Under the pieces are notes generated by a model. The model was not told where the DNA came from. It was given only the letters and a program-made list of their open reading frames with translations, and made no database searches. A stretch of DNA of 64,000 nucleotides from NCBI GenBank assembly GCA_014925825.1, contig JACGCK010000003.1, positions 1,178,001 to 1,242,000 of the forward strand. Reading direction: 5' to 3'. Below are positions 37,885 through 49,376 of this stretch, piece by piece. How positions within the stretch are numbered: position 1 is the first letter of the stretch; each line of letters opens with the position of its first letter. This DNA is from Pholiota molesta. Lineage: Eukaryota; Basidiomycota; Agaricomycetes; Agaricales; Strophariaceae. The position numbers and the translations under genes were made by a program.

Positions 37885-40800
37885 TTGCTGTTGCTTGATT
37901 TTCGTTGTATGATATTTTTATGACATTTTATGAGCTGGTGTTCTTTTCATCCCTTCTCTCCTCTTGCATTTGAGTAACCTCGACACAATCTTCTTCCACT
38001 CACTCATTTTCATTTTGTCGCAAGCACACTGTTACATCTTAGAAACCACAGATCTTGAATGGATATGCTGCTCTGCAAATCGCAGTGGCTTTGATATGAC
38101 TTTCACACCGCAGCAAATTTAAAATGAAGACTACAGAACTGCATAGATCAAAAGCACTAGAAGGTATTCTCAACTTTTGCATAAGATTGAAAGCCTTATT
38201 CTGCAGGTTACCGTTGCAGTCTTCTTCAACTTCGTAGAAAACAATAGCGCTCATCGAGAATGTCCATTTTAGACCTGCGTCTTCAGTCCTAACGATTGAA
38301 TTTTAAATTTTACACACCATAAAAAAAATGTCTTCTACCCGAATCTTGACAAAAACCCGCAGTCGTTCTGAGAGAATCTGACGTCACTTTTGGAGATAAG
38401 TTCGTATACATATTCTCTTGCTTATTTTAATCAGCTCTTCTCAATGACCTTCTGAGAAGGCATACATAGTTGAGGCAATTCGGAAATGCCGGAACAGGTG
38501 CCCAGTGCAGAATCCTGCCTTGGAGCATCGTTCATCCACGCCACTGGGAGTTTTCTTTGAACACCCGAGGCCAGGAAGGCAGGCTTCTGAGCAATGTGAA
38601 CGCAGAGAAGGGTCTGCATTTGGTCTGCATAGAGCCAGATGATCTCACGCTATATTAGCGACATAAGTATGGTATGGGCTCCCACGCAAAAGTGCAGAAG
38701 GTTGTTTGCTTTTTAGATATTCTGGCCCATGTGTTGAAAAAGGTGCATTGAATCGAGAATACATGGCTGGATCTTTAAAAGTGTAGTAACTGTTTGCTTG
38801 ACACGATGCCACTTCTGATGCGAGATCGCGCGGTGAGTACTCTTTGAGTACTTATACTTATGATTGCTCCTTGATGGAATACTTTGATGCAAACAATATA
38901 CATATGTGAGCTTTGTGTAGAAATACTTGTTGCTACCTTCTTGCTATTTACACAAGAAACCCGGAAAGATGGATGATCGATAATGTGGGTTTGATGAACG
39001 CAGAGCAGCAGGATCATTCTATCCCTGGCGCAGTCTGGCGCAGTGCGCACTTTTACATCACTTAGCCGTTCCGTTTGAGTTCCATTCCACAAGGCATTTA
39101 TTTGGTTTACATATTTGATAAGGCGGCTGGTAAGGTCCTTATGATCATTTTGACCGCTGGAGGGATCGTATATTAAACACATCATGATACGTAGATACCT
39201 ATCAGATTTGAGGAGCCATTGAGAATCGAGGTAAATATGTAGTTCAGTCGGAGTGCCCCACACAACGGGGAGAAGCGGACGCCCCGGAAGCGTGTGGGCA
39301 TGTGGGGAAGACGAAGAAGGTCTGCCTCTAACCAAGTCTCAGCAATTCGTGAAGACGACTGCCGTTGGAAGCCGCGGCAGGTTCGAGCTAGAAATTCCGC
39401 ACCTCCGAGTGTCTGCCTCTGGAAATGTGACCAGGATTCAGGAGCCCAGGGCTGGACCAATCACATACGGTGAAAGTCGGCTAAATTGAGCACGTCCATT
39501 GGCCATCTGACATCTGTGCCGCGCAAATTATATTGTGAAGAAGGTTCTGGGAGAGCAGGAATGTATGTAAGTGCTCACGGCCACTATCGCGAAACTATCC
39601 GAGCGTGTGTCGTGCTGCGTCGTGCTGTGTCCTGGGTATATCTGGTATATTTTTGGCTTTATCTGTCGAGTAAGTACACGGTCCCTGTCGGATGAGTAGA
39701 TGAGTAACGACAGACCTAAATCAATAGACTCGGCTTGCCATTTGGAATGGGAATGTCCACTGCTTCGCGTATACAGCCTGACGTTGACTTGAAGTGCAAA
39801 CTTTCGAAGGCTCGACGAGATCGGAATTCGGATATTGGCCGCTGGCAAGCTGCCCGGGCAGTGGCACGATCGCGGCCTAGGATGGTAAATGCGGTAAACA
39901 TATAGGTGAAATGGACCTATTAAGCCTCGTAGCATTTTCCGTCTTAACGCGGGGTATATCTACGACCTAGATCAACTAGATCTGGTATGACATCTTATGG
40001 CATGCCCCAGGGCTTGATGTGGCTAGATGTATGTCAGTGCGGCGCTCATGTTTTACGGTAACGGTAGATGGTGGGCTAGATGGTGGCGTTTAGATAAGAA
40101 ATTTTGTATAAGTACCCAAGTACAGGTCCGGGTCTGTGTGGGGTTGATGAGAATGGATATCCAGGTAAGTAGATAGAACTTAGGGCTGCGCCGCCGCTAG
40201 ATGGTATGAAGATGAAGCGCTGGGTTTCAAGTTGCTACATAGTTATCAGATGGATTGGACGGGTCCTGCAGTGCGATCCGTATCCCGATCGTTCAGTCGT
40301 GGCTGAGGGCTGTGGGCTGAAGGGCAAAATTGATCTGTGGGTTTCTGTCGGTGGAGATAGGATCTTGGGCAGCTTTGACACGCTGATATGAAAACTCGCA
40401 TGGGGTAGGCATGATGCATGACGCGTTGACGGTGGACAAGTTGTGTTGCAGTGCCCCAGCGTTATTTACCAGGCAAGTAATAATCTAGATTTGGTAATTG
40501 ACCACTCGGGGCTGCAAACACGCCGGAGAACCTAAGGAAAACGCATATTGTAGTAAATGATATCACATCTGTATATCTCTATCTGTTCATGGCTTGATAT
40601 ATAAGGGGAGCTCGTATCAGAACAAAGCTTAGGAAATTTCAGTTTCCAGCTCTTGGTGGCCATACATATATCCGATAGACAACCGAATCATCCGTGCAAC
40701 ACTCTTTTCACCCCAACAACAGTACTCTCTGCGCAATGATAAAATGTAGATCGAGTCTACCTTGCCTAAAACTTAAGAAAATCGACCAACTGATCTCTCT

Positions 40801-41492
40801 CCGGCTTCCTTCGGGCTCCGGAGGCGCGATCGACAGTACCGGCAATCAGCGCTTAATCAGCGACGAACTTTTTCAAGTTTTTCCTGAAATACAGACACGA
40901 GCACGTGCTGAAACGCCTCGCGACAATACTAATTTCAACTGATCATTATTATGTGAATAGTGCCATGTACATTGCACCGCGTCGGGTCAGGATCCCTGAG
41001 GACGTGTAATTTACGTCGAATGACATATATATATGGAATGGCACATTAAAATCTTACTGCAAACACTGGGAAGCCGACCAAGAGCAACAATCCAAGGACT
41101 TGACCGGACGGAATCAAAAATTTCAATGCCGAGGGTGGAATAAACTGCGTTGCATTCCTCGGGTGAACTAATTTTGAAAAATTTGGGCAGCAAGAATGGT
41201 ATCATTGAATTAATAATCCCCGACAAATCGAAAACTCGATACAGCAGCATCAAGGAAAGGGCGCATGGCGTGTCTAGATAGAATCGTCCAGACAGAGAGG
41301 TGCAGTTAACCTATTAGCATGCAATGGAAAGGGAAATACATCATGGTATAACAACAATGGGTAGGGCACTGTTCGTCAAAGGTATTCAAAAAAGGGTAAA
41401 ATTAAGCAATAAGCTGATCACAACAGGGAATAAGATTGAGGGCGGATGTAAGAAGGATGGAAAGGGAGAAGGCGGATTAGAGTCACAGAGGC
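37885..41492. other. 3.6-kb gene-poor region
   Basis: The longest stretch without a convincing gene. The left end is the Ssn6 3' UTR. The rest is AT-rich, with short imperfect repeats of TGGCGCAGT near 39025 and CTAGATGGT near 40070 and 40195. Open frames (for example 38775-39335, minus) show no recognisable protein features. A TATATAAG box near 40598 precedes one small open frame described separately. Confidence 0.45.
40736..40942 (+). CDS. Possible small protein (68 residues), unsupported by homology
   Basis: An ATG-started open frame beginning MIKCRSSLPCLKLKKIDQL lies about 130 bp downstream of a good TATA box (TATATAAG, 40598-40605). It has no signal peptide and no C-terminal CaaX box, so it is not a mating pheromone precursor. 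It could equally be chance; listed because it is the only small frame in this region with a promoter-like context. Confidence 0.18.
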   Translation: MIKCRSSLPCLKLKKIDQLISLRLPSGSGGAIDSTGNQRLISDELFQVFPEIQTRARAETPRDNTNFN

Positions 41493-42415
41493 TTATGAGC
41501 GGCCGCGGATCTTGGCCCAGAACTTCCCGCTTTTAGATGTTTGCATGGGATAGCTGGTGGTCGCGCTCGATGAGCGGGAAGAGCGGCGGCCGAGGCAGAC
41601 AGTGCAGCCTGCGAGAATTAGGAGGATGAACGACACGAAGGTTAGCCAGAAGCCCGGGGCTGTTTTGGTGGTAGCCCCAATACCGAGGCCGCTAACAGCG
41701 TGTTTAACAAGTGCGAACAACGCGATATCGATGGCGAAGGCGATCAAGGTGATGAGGGCTGCAGTGAAGGACAGGAGGGACGCGATTAGAGTCACGGTGA
41801 TGTGCGTGGAGAAGGACAGAAGGAATGCAATGAACGTGACAGCGGCGGCTAGAAGGAAGATATAGCAAGAATGAACTTTAGACTCGGAGGGACTATAGAT
41901 GAATGTTCATGGCGTACCAATAGGGTGAACGGCGAGTCCACGGGTCCATGAAGGCTTGATAGTGGCGGTTTTGCTGGTGTCAACAGCGCTGAAGACGGTC
42001 ACTTCATATCCGTGGTCTGCATGATGTGTTTAGATTCATACTCGTTATCAAACAGGAGGAGTGCGTACGTTTGGGACCGCATGTCCTCGAGCCGTCGGTA
42101 GTGTAAGCGCAAGCCGCCCTAGAGATGCATTCAGCAAAAAAAATTATGCAAACGTTGTGATTTTTCCGCACCATACACCTAGCTATAAAATAGAAAATGT
42201 ATGTGAGCTTGATTAGATGAAGAAAGAATGTCCAGACTCACTCGTAGCTCGGTCAGCGTCTGACTACCGGACAAACCACCACTTGCGCCTTTTGCAACTT
42301 GTACGCGGGTGATGTCGAGTGCGGGAAGGAAAGGCAGGGAGATGGCGGTGAGGACGTTGAGGACGAGGGCGGCAAAGAGGATAACGATGCCAGGGATGCA
42401 GAACGCGCGGGACAT
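41493..42415 (-). CDS. palI/RIM9: PalI/Rim9/Sur7-family four-span membrane protein
   Basis: Member of the Sur7/PalI family of plasma-membrane tetraspan proteins; PalI/Rim9 assists ambient-pH sensing and Sur7 organises eisosomes. Exons 42415-42242, 42182-42172, 42118-42069, 42016-41918, 41848-41493; 229 residues. TM1 is GIVILFAALVLNVLTAI. The extracellular loop carries the family hallmark LGVWAACAYTTDGSRTCG, with two Cys as expected. Three more helices follow (VTFIAFLLSFSTHI onward; LITLIAFAIDIALFALV; FWLTFVSFILLILAGCTV), then a basic cytosolic tail. Exon 2 is an 11-nt micro-exon (CTAGGTGTATG) that supplies the LGVW residues of the hallmark; without it the motif is lost. Whether it works in pH signalling or cortical domains cannot be told from sequence. 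Confidence 0.88.
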
Positions 42416-44373
42416 GATGCAGGCAAAGGAACAAGAAGCAAGACGCGTTTTTTATTTATATTCCCACTAGCGTGTGACAGTAACTATCATCAACTTTTGA
42501 CATCACCGACGCGACCCCATTACAGAACCTTCATGAACTGCGCCACTAGTATGCAACTTACTTGAGCTTTACACGAGCGAATCACCCTATTCCTATCCAT
42601 TCATCGAAATGGTATACACCAAAATTGCTTCAGAATTCTATTGTCAATGGTCTTTCAAAGTTGAATATTTTTTGCCCTCGTTCCACAATGACGTACACAT
42701 CCTCGTCACCAGGATATCCGCCATCTCTTGTGCGCACTACCTACACCGCCTTCTTTCTAGGTAGCTGGTGCGCCATCTTTCCTGTGCATCTTCTTTCCCA
42801 GACCCAGAAGGACCCAACCCCTTTTCCGTGTCCTTCATCCCATAATTTCAAGGGGAAAAATGCCTGATGAAACAAGCGCTCATGGGGTACTTACGTATAT
42901 TTCAATCACGACATGAGATCGCCGGGCCAACGTCTGCCTGATATCTCCGCATGCCGGCGTGAGCGCTTCGCCGCCTTGTTTGTTTTTCGTAACTTACTGC
43001 TCACAAAGGCTGGCGCTAGAGGGATATAGCACATTGAAACCCAGATGCACGCGAAGCCTTCTGGATCAGAGCGCGTCTGAAATTAAACGCTCTAAAACGC
43101 GTAGTTCTGTGACGTTTGGGCTTTGTTGGGAGTTTCGCGCTGGACGGCGGCGCCCAGGTGCTTGCACAGGATGCTCGTCTCAACTTCTCTCAAGTTCGTG
43201 TAGAAACAGCACTCTACAGGACTGGATAAGGAATCATACCTACAAATGTACTTACGGGAGCTTGAGATCAACGCCCAAAGTTCCGAGTTGCTTTTGTTTC
43301 GTGTAAGCTAGATCTCTTAATCACCACGATCAATGCAACGGCGAGAATTCATAATTGATAACTAGGATTTCCGAAGTGGTATTTTCGTCTGTATTTGGGA
43401 AGTATTCAAGAAAAGACAACTGTAGTAGTCATCAAGTCGAGTTTGCAGCGCGGCATAGCCATGTATTGCGGTAGAAAATATGATGTTTCCAAGGAGGTGT
43501 GGTCGTTACTGGTGCGTTTCATGGAGCAAAAACTTGGTGCAACGCATCAATCTGAAGAGGTCGACCGTGTCGTTTTGTTCTTTTCCAACCATGGCGGCAG
43601 TTGGGTTGGATTAAATCGGGGCGTGGTCATGGCCGTGCACTTTCGAAATCATGAGCCGCATACTATGATTGTACACGAATTCAACATGTACATACCCGAT
43701 CGATATATTCCGAGTTATTATAGTTTAGTGATTGTTGGACTTTGTTGGATGGCTTTGATTTTTATAAAAATAGATAAGTACTGGTACTATGAATATCCTG
43801 TATTTGCGAGCGCCCAGTGAGGGCAGAGTTGAAAATCCATTAGGAAACTGCTTCTAAAAGTGATCATTATATGAACAGTTATGAACGTACTTTGGACTAC
43901 TCAAGTAGGTTTTTGTACTCCATTGACAAAGAAAGGATATAATTATCGAAGGCGAGGGCATAAGTTGGCGGTAAGTCGTCAAAAGCCTCATGGTATTCGA
44001 CAATCATAACGAGCGCTCGAGCAGCAGCCTGGCGTTCATCGGCTACAGAGCCACCTTTTATCTATCATTTCTGCCAACTTTGTCTCTGAAGCTCTCATTG
44101 AATTTATTGTTGGTGATATATATATTTATTCATTCATACCCTATTTGACTTGAGCATTTGCAAAGTGCTCGAACTTCAGGCGCTCGCAAGGCGCTCGTGA
44201 TGTTTTGTGGGTGGTGGCACTGACGGGAGCAATTGGTCTTTAATTATCCCAAAATCATCCCACACTGCACTTGCAGCAAACGCCCATTGCATCGCAGCTT
44301 ACCTGGTACAGCGAGCTTGATTTTCGTGATCACCGCGTCTTGGAACGGACCTGCTGACGCATCGATCGATGCC
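42416..44373. other. 2-kb divergent intergenic region
   Basis: Separates PalI-like (minus) and Erf4 (plus). A 120-residue open frame at 43461-43820 (plus) has a hydrophobic C-terminal part but no recognisable family and no splice signals; I leave it unannotated. Confidence 0.45.
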
Positions 44374-46105
44374 ATGATGCCAGACGCTGCTCTGAATCCC
44401 ATTCCCCTGCTGCCAGCGGCGGAAGCTTCTGGCGACGCTCCTGACATTGAATCAACTTCGACGCCGGCGCTGCCTGATGCGCCAACACCCGCACTAGGTG
44501 TGCCACCTGTTCCGCTGACACCCCCTGGTGCGAGCCCTGCGAGCTTGGACGTGGAGAGCACGGGCAGCGCTGGTGAATCCGGCAACGGCCTGGACACGAG
44601 GGGTCATAATAACGAGCCGAGCGCCACCACCACCACCACCCACACCAACCCTACTACTAGTACTACTGCTACAGCCTCCGGTGCTGCTGACACCACCCCT
44701 ATACCCCTACAATCCACACCACATAATACGCACGACGACGCTGAGACGAGCATGACGCTGGAGGGCGAGACGACGATGGCCGAGCGCACGCTCGTGGAGG
44801 ATACTCCGGAGGACGAGGAGCAGCAGAATGTGAAGAAGACGCATGCGAAGGGCTTGTCTGGGAGCAGTTTTGGGTCTAGGGCCCCTGTGCGCGGGCATGG
44901 GCAGCAGAAGTCGGTGGGAAGTGTGCGGCATGGCGACCCGCTACGGCGAGAGGAGGAGGAGGCTGGGGAGGAGACGGTGCTGGAGGGGGATATTGTGGAT
45001 TTCCGAGAGGCGAAAGAGTCGGAAGAGGGGGATAATGGGAGTGGCGAGGGTGCAGGGCAGGTGCTTGCGATCAGCGGCGAGAAGGGGTCCCAGCCGACTC
45101 GACGCCCGGCGCATCTGACGCTGGATGCGCGGGGCCCGTCGCCGACGCCGACGCCCTGGGAGGATATTGACCCGCCGCTGGACCATAACCTCAAGGCTAT
45201 GGCGGGGTATTATTCTGTTGGTGTTTCTGGTCCGCCGAAGTTTAGGACGCTGCAAAATTCAGGGTGCGTGTTTTCACTTGGAGTATGTGCCATGCTCATG
45301 GATATCTTAATTAGCCATGGCTCCCGACCACTTATACCCAAGTCATCCTATTATTTTGGACCGCCTGGGCCTGATTCTGCGTATGGTACGGCGCCGGTTG
45401 GGCAGATTGGGGTGCATCACCCGCGAGAGGTGCTGAGGATTGAACGCGACTATACCGGTGGAGAGCTGATACAGTTTGCGCCTATATACCCACTTGAGCT
45501 AGAGGGTCGGGTGAGTGGTTTTCCAAAAGATATTTATTTTATTGTATACTAATGCTATATCTATCGGGCGGGGAAGCTAACACCGACGCAGTTTCTGGAA
45601 TCTATCAATTCGATTAACGAAATACTTATTTCGGCACATAGTTTACGACACTCGCTCTTTGACCACATGTTGGCGATATTGAGCCTGCAGATATCGAAGC
45701 TGTTTGTGAAGACACACTTCGAAAAGGCAAGCCGGGATTCCGATGCCTCCTTTGTGTATTTTAGGATTAAAGGCTGATGTCGAGCATTTTCAGGAGATGC
45801 TCCGCCTACAAGAGCTGTTTGAGGAGCTGAATGCGGGAATGTACAACCCGGTAGGGCTGAATCTTCTGTGGCCCAGGGATGTGGCCTTTCTTTACGTGCG
45901 TATCGCTAATTGTTATTGTGGCGAGTGTTGTCTGATCGAGAGCCGTGTTGTGTTGAATTCTTTGCTTCGTTTTGTGGTTGCATCTGATGTTGGGTCGTGC
46001 TTGGACCGTGCCGGGGGTATTTGGGTATGGATGATTTGTTGGGGGGTGCAGTTGGAGATTGAGTACTATGTGAGTGATGCAGCGTGGTATTTAGGCGAAG
46101 GCTGA
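44374..46105 (+). CDS. ERF4: Erf4-type subunit of Ras palmitoyltransferase
   Basis: Partner of the DHHC enzyme Erf2, which palmitoylates Ras at the ER/Golgi; family of human GOLGA7. Exons 44374-45263, 45315-45510, 45592-45726, 45794-45895, 46052-46105; 458 residues. The first 290 residues are disordered (Pro/Thr/Ser, then acidic). The Erf4 domain begins at REVLRIERDYTGG and runs through PLELEGR, FLESINSINEIL, a membrane-binding region (FDHMLAILSLQISKLF), LRLQELFEELNAGMY, the WPRDVAFLY segment and LEIEYY. Two introns (51 and 156 nt) are multiples of three without stops, so unspliced reading is also open. The third intron begins GCAAGC (GC-AG); a 40-nt GT-AG alternative within it, adding nine residues, is possible. 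The start is the second of two adjacent in-frame ATGs' region (MMPDAALNP); the frame is open upstream to 44233. Confidence 0.85.
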
Positions 46106-46392
46106 CTGTGAGATGTGGAGTAGTGAAGAAGTGCGAGTGTCAAGGATGGCATAGAGACCGGGGGAGGGAAGAGTGCGGCGGTCCGACGTGCGAGGAAGAA
46201 GTGCAGTGCGGGCAGACTAATAAATAAATACATTCGGATGCACGGCTATTGTGATAAGAATATACGAACGGCGACGCACGGGGGTAGTGGCATTCTGCCG
46301 AGCGACACGCAAAGGTCACGTGCGGCCGGCTTTGGTGCTTGGTAATATAATATTGAGACTGTTGCTCTGAGCTCCCCGCCGTCGCTGCTCCC

Positions 46393-48252
46393 ATGGACGC
46401 CTACCCCGACACCGCTCCCCTCTGGGGCAACTCAGATCTCACCCAGCTCCCAGACAGCGACTTCCTCGCCCTCCTCCAGAAGCAGTTCCCCACCACAGAC
46501 GCTTCCCTCTTCATGGGCGGCTATGCCGACGCCGTCAACCCCCAGAACCTCTCCACCTACCCCCTCCCCAGCCTCACCCCGCCCTCAGAGGACAGCAGCC
46601 CCAGTCCACCCGGCTCCAACCAGGACCAGCAGGAGGGTGACACCAACGACTACGCCCTCAAGCGCAAGGCCAGCGACGAGGACTTTTCCGACGATGGCCC
46701 CGCCCAAAAGTCCCAGAACACCTGTGAGCCTCAACACTCTCTCTATCCGCTTATCCCAGTCCTGATCTCGTTTCCAGCGTCCGATAAGAAGGGCGGCGCC
46801 GCTCGTCGCAAGTCTGGCGGCAATGTAAGTTTCCTGTCCACGCCCTTCTCTCGCCCTTCTCTTATCTTAAAAGTCAAAAAAGGGCAAGGATGAAGGCCGC
46901 CTCATGAAGCGCAAGGAGCAGAACAGGGCAGCACAGCGCGCTTTCAGGGAGAGGAAGGAAAAGCATGTCAAGGATGTACGTCTCGCTTACAAATGTCTTT
47001 CCTTCCCGCTCTTTGCTCATCCCCCCATCCAGCTCGAGGACAAGGTCGCGGATCTCGAGGCAAAGAACGAGCAGGCTGTCCACGAGAACGAGAATCTCCG
47101 CGATCTCCTCACCCGCCTCCAAACAGAGAATGTCGCTCTCAAGCAGTCCTCTTTCACCTTTTCCCTCCCGAAGCCTTCTGTCGCAATCCCCACTGCCATC
47201 GAATCCCCCAGAACAACACAATCCATTTTCTCCGCACTTTCTCCGCAGTCAGCTGCCTCTCCCATCGCTTCTACTTCACACAAACTCACAAACCCGCTCG
47301 ATTGGAGTTCTTTGACGACCTTTGATCCTGCCATGCTCAATCTCCTCGATGACTCTGTTCCCCAACCCACTGCTACAGAAAACGCAATGCAGATGGACTT
47401 TGGCTTTGGCGCCAACCCAGGGCTTTCCTCCAATGCCCCGTATACGACCATTGCCAGCAATCCCATGTTCATGTCCTTTGCCTCCACCTTTGACAATCTC
47501 TCCCCCGATGCCTCCAATAACAGTAACAACACCAGTCCTGCGGCATCGGGTTCCAGCTCCAATGCATTCTCTCCCTTCAATTTCGATATGAGCGGCATTT
47601 CATCATGGTCGACGCCCGCGACCTCCAATGATACCAATCTTGATGATCTCTTTTCGAGTTATCTCGGCCAGCCCGGTACGATGGATATGTCTCTGCTATC
47701 CAACTCGCCAGCCTCCATAAGCCCCGTCGCCCATCATCTTGCGCCACCTGCAGCATCATCGTCATCGTCGTCGTCTTCACCATCGCCGCTCGGCACGACT
47801 GGCTCCTCCGCCTTTACCCCGACAGAGCACCGCACAGGAACGTGCCCCAAGACCAAGAAGGAGTTTGAGCAGAGGATTGAGAATGAAGGCCCCTCGCCAT
47901 TTGCCCCTGCTGCATCCCCTGCATCCCCCGCAGCGCTACGGAAGAGCTCGGACGTCCTGGGCACTATGATCGCCTGCGCAGGCAGCAATTTCCCAAAGAC
48001 CGCCAAGAGTGATCAAAATATCGAGGTGCTCAGTGCGTGGCGAAGTATCAGAGCCGACCCCAAATTCAAGGTAAAGTTTAATACATGAGCATTTGATAAA
48101 CAATCATTCTCATCAAAGATCGCATATAGGACGCCGACATCAACGAACTCTGCTCCGAATTCACGAACAAGGCGCGTTGCGATGGCACCAAGGTCGTCCT
48201 GGAGCCGCAGGGCGTGCACTCAATATTAGAATCGCTGTCGAAGAAACAGTAG
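46393..48252 (+). CDS. YAP1: Yap1/AP-1-type bZIP transcription factor
   Basis: Redox-regulated bZIP activator of oxidative-stress genes, shuttling by Crm1. Exons 46393-46723, 46778-46824, 46874-46975, 47033-48070, 48130-48252; 546 residues. The basic region KRKEQNRAAQRAFRERKEKH has the Pap1-type QNRAAQRAFRER core, followed by a leucine zipper (LEDKVADLEAKNEQAVHENE onward) split by an intron. The middle is Ser/Asn/Pro-rich with acidic-hydrophobic activation patches (NLDDLFSSYLG). The C-terminal Cys-rich domain has CPKTKKEFEQRI (Cys 431), IACAG (Cys 474), ELCSEFTNKARCDG (Cys 514 and 523) and should mask a nuclear export signal when reduced. These are the only four Cys in the protein, so no N-terminal Cys-rich domain is present. 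Followed by a 1.1-kb spacer to the convergent Snf2 gene. Confidence 0.92.
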
Positions 48253-49376
48253 CAGCTGCCCGAGGGTCATCCACCCATCCGAGCATGATGTTGTCTGTCG
48301 CAAGAGAATAAACACACATAGAGACGGGACCGACCCACACACCCACACACAGTTACACAAGCATCGTCATCGCATGAGCTAGCCAATTCGATTTGGCCGC
48401 GCAAAAAAAAAGCGTCCTTCTCTCCGCCGTCTTCAGCACTCATGGGAAAGGCGTATGGGTAGTGAGAGGCGAGAGCAGACCATGTGGAGGCAAGAAATGG
48501 TGATCCATACCCGGGCTTGTGTGTGTGTGTGGTACCGCCGCCCTCCTTTTCATCATTTTGCCCCTCCAGTCGCGCGGTCGGTGCAGGCAGCATGCCTACT
48601 TCTCCTTTCTGTTTTTTTTCTCGTGTATCGCCTTTTTATGCCTTTCTTTATGTTGTCTCAATGTTTTTCTTCCCTCTGTCTCTCTCTCTCTGTATCAAAT
48701 ATCGTGCGGCCCTTTTTCTGCTCTGGTCTCGGATTGCTCCTGATTCTATTATTCTCTCCGTTTGTTGGCTGTATTTCTGGTGCCCACTCAAGTGCTTTCC
48801 ACCTTCTCGGCTGGCATCGCCGCCCCCCCAGGTCCAATCGGGCGGGCCTTGTCAGTTGTCCGTTCGTTCTTCACCCGCGTGGCTTCGTGCTTGCCCAGGT
48901 GGGAAGAGTAGTGTGGGGGGTTCTTTGCTCCATGGCAGCGGCGATGATGGCGGTGGTGATCATTCGTTCCATAGTATTTCGCTAATATCTGAAAATCTTC
49001 AACGATTTGTTCATCCGTTCATGACTGCATCCTGCTTCGTGGACATTTGAAGCACCGTTCAGTTTGTATTTCTCATCTATCGTATCATTATAAACCGCTG
49101 TAGTTCCCACCTTTTCGTACACCCCCTCCTCATGGATGAACACTTGAAACTCTATAGTAAAAATGTGTCTGCATATATACAATTAACAAGAATGATATTT
49201 ATTACTTGAACATGTTTTTCTGCCAAGTACAAAGCAAGTAGAAAAGATGAGACGAAAACCGAGAAACCGCACAATAGGGAATACATAGACACAGTCAATA
49301 CAGAAGAAAGGGACCACCAACAAAAACGAGTGCGAGAGTTACTAAAATAGGAGACTATACAAAGTTCATTACCACA
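48253..49376. other. Convergent 3' intergenic region with simple repeats
   Basis: Between the 3' ends of Yap1 and Snf2. Contains a (GT)n run near 48518-48532 and a (CT)n run near 48678-48690. Long open frames on the plus strand (48455-49050) are pyrimidine-rich low complexity and not gene-like. Confidence 0.5.

Noticed and set aside
38775..39335. 186-codon open frame on the minus strand
   Set aside because: Composition is irregular and no motif or splice structure supports it.
39370..39400. GGTTCGAG string resembling a tRNA B-box
   Set aside because: No flanking stems pair into an acceptor, D or anticodon arm; no tRNA was found in the window.
40736..40942. Mating pheromone precursor
   Set aside because: The small open frame after a TATA box has no C-terminal CaaX box and no typical maturation site.
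43461..43820. Possible 120-residue protein with a hydrophobic C-terminus
   Set aside because: No recognisable domain, no neighbouring exons and no promoter signal; length is compatible with chance in AT-rich DNA.
48455..49050. Open frames of 176-188 codons downstream of Yap1
   Set aside because: They arise from a pyrimidine-rich 3' region with simple repeats and encode Phe/Ser/Leu-rich low complexity.
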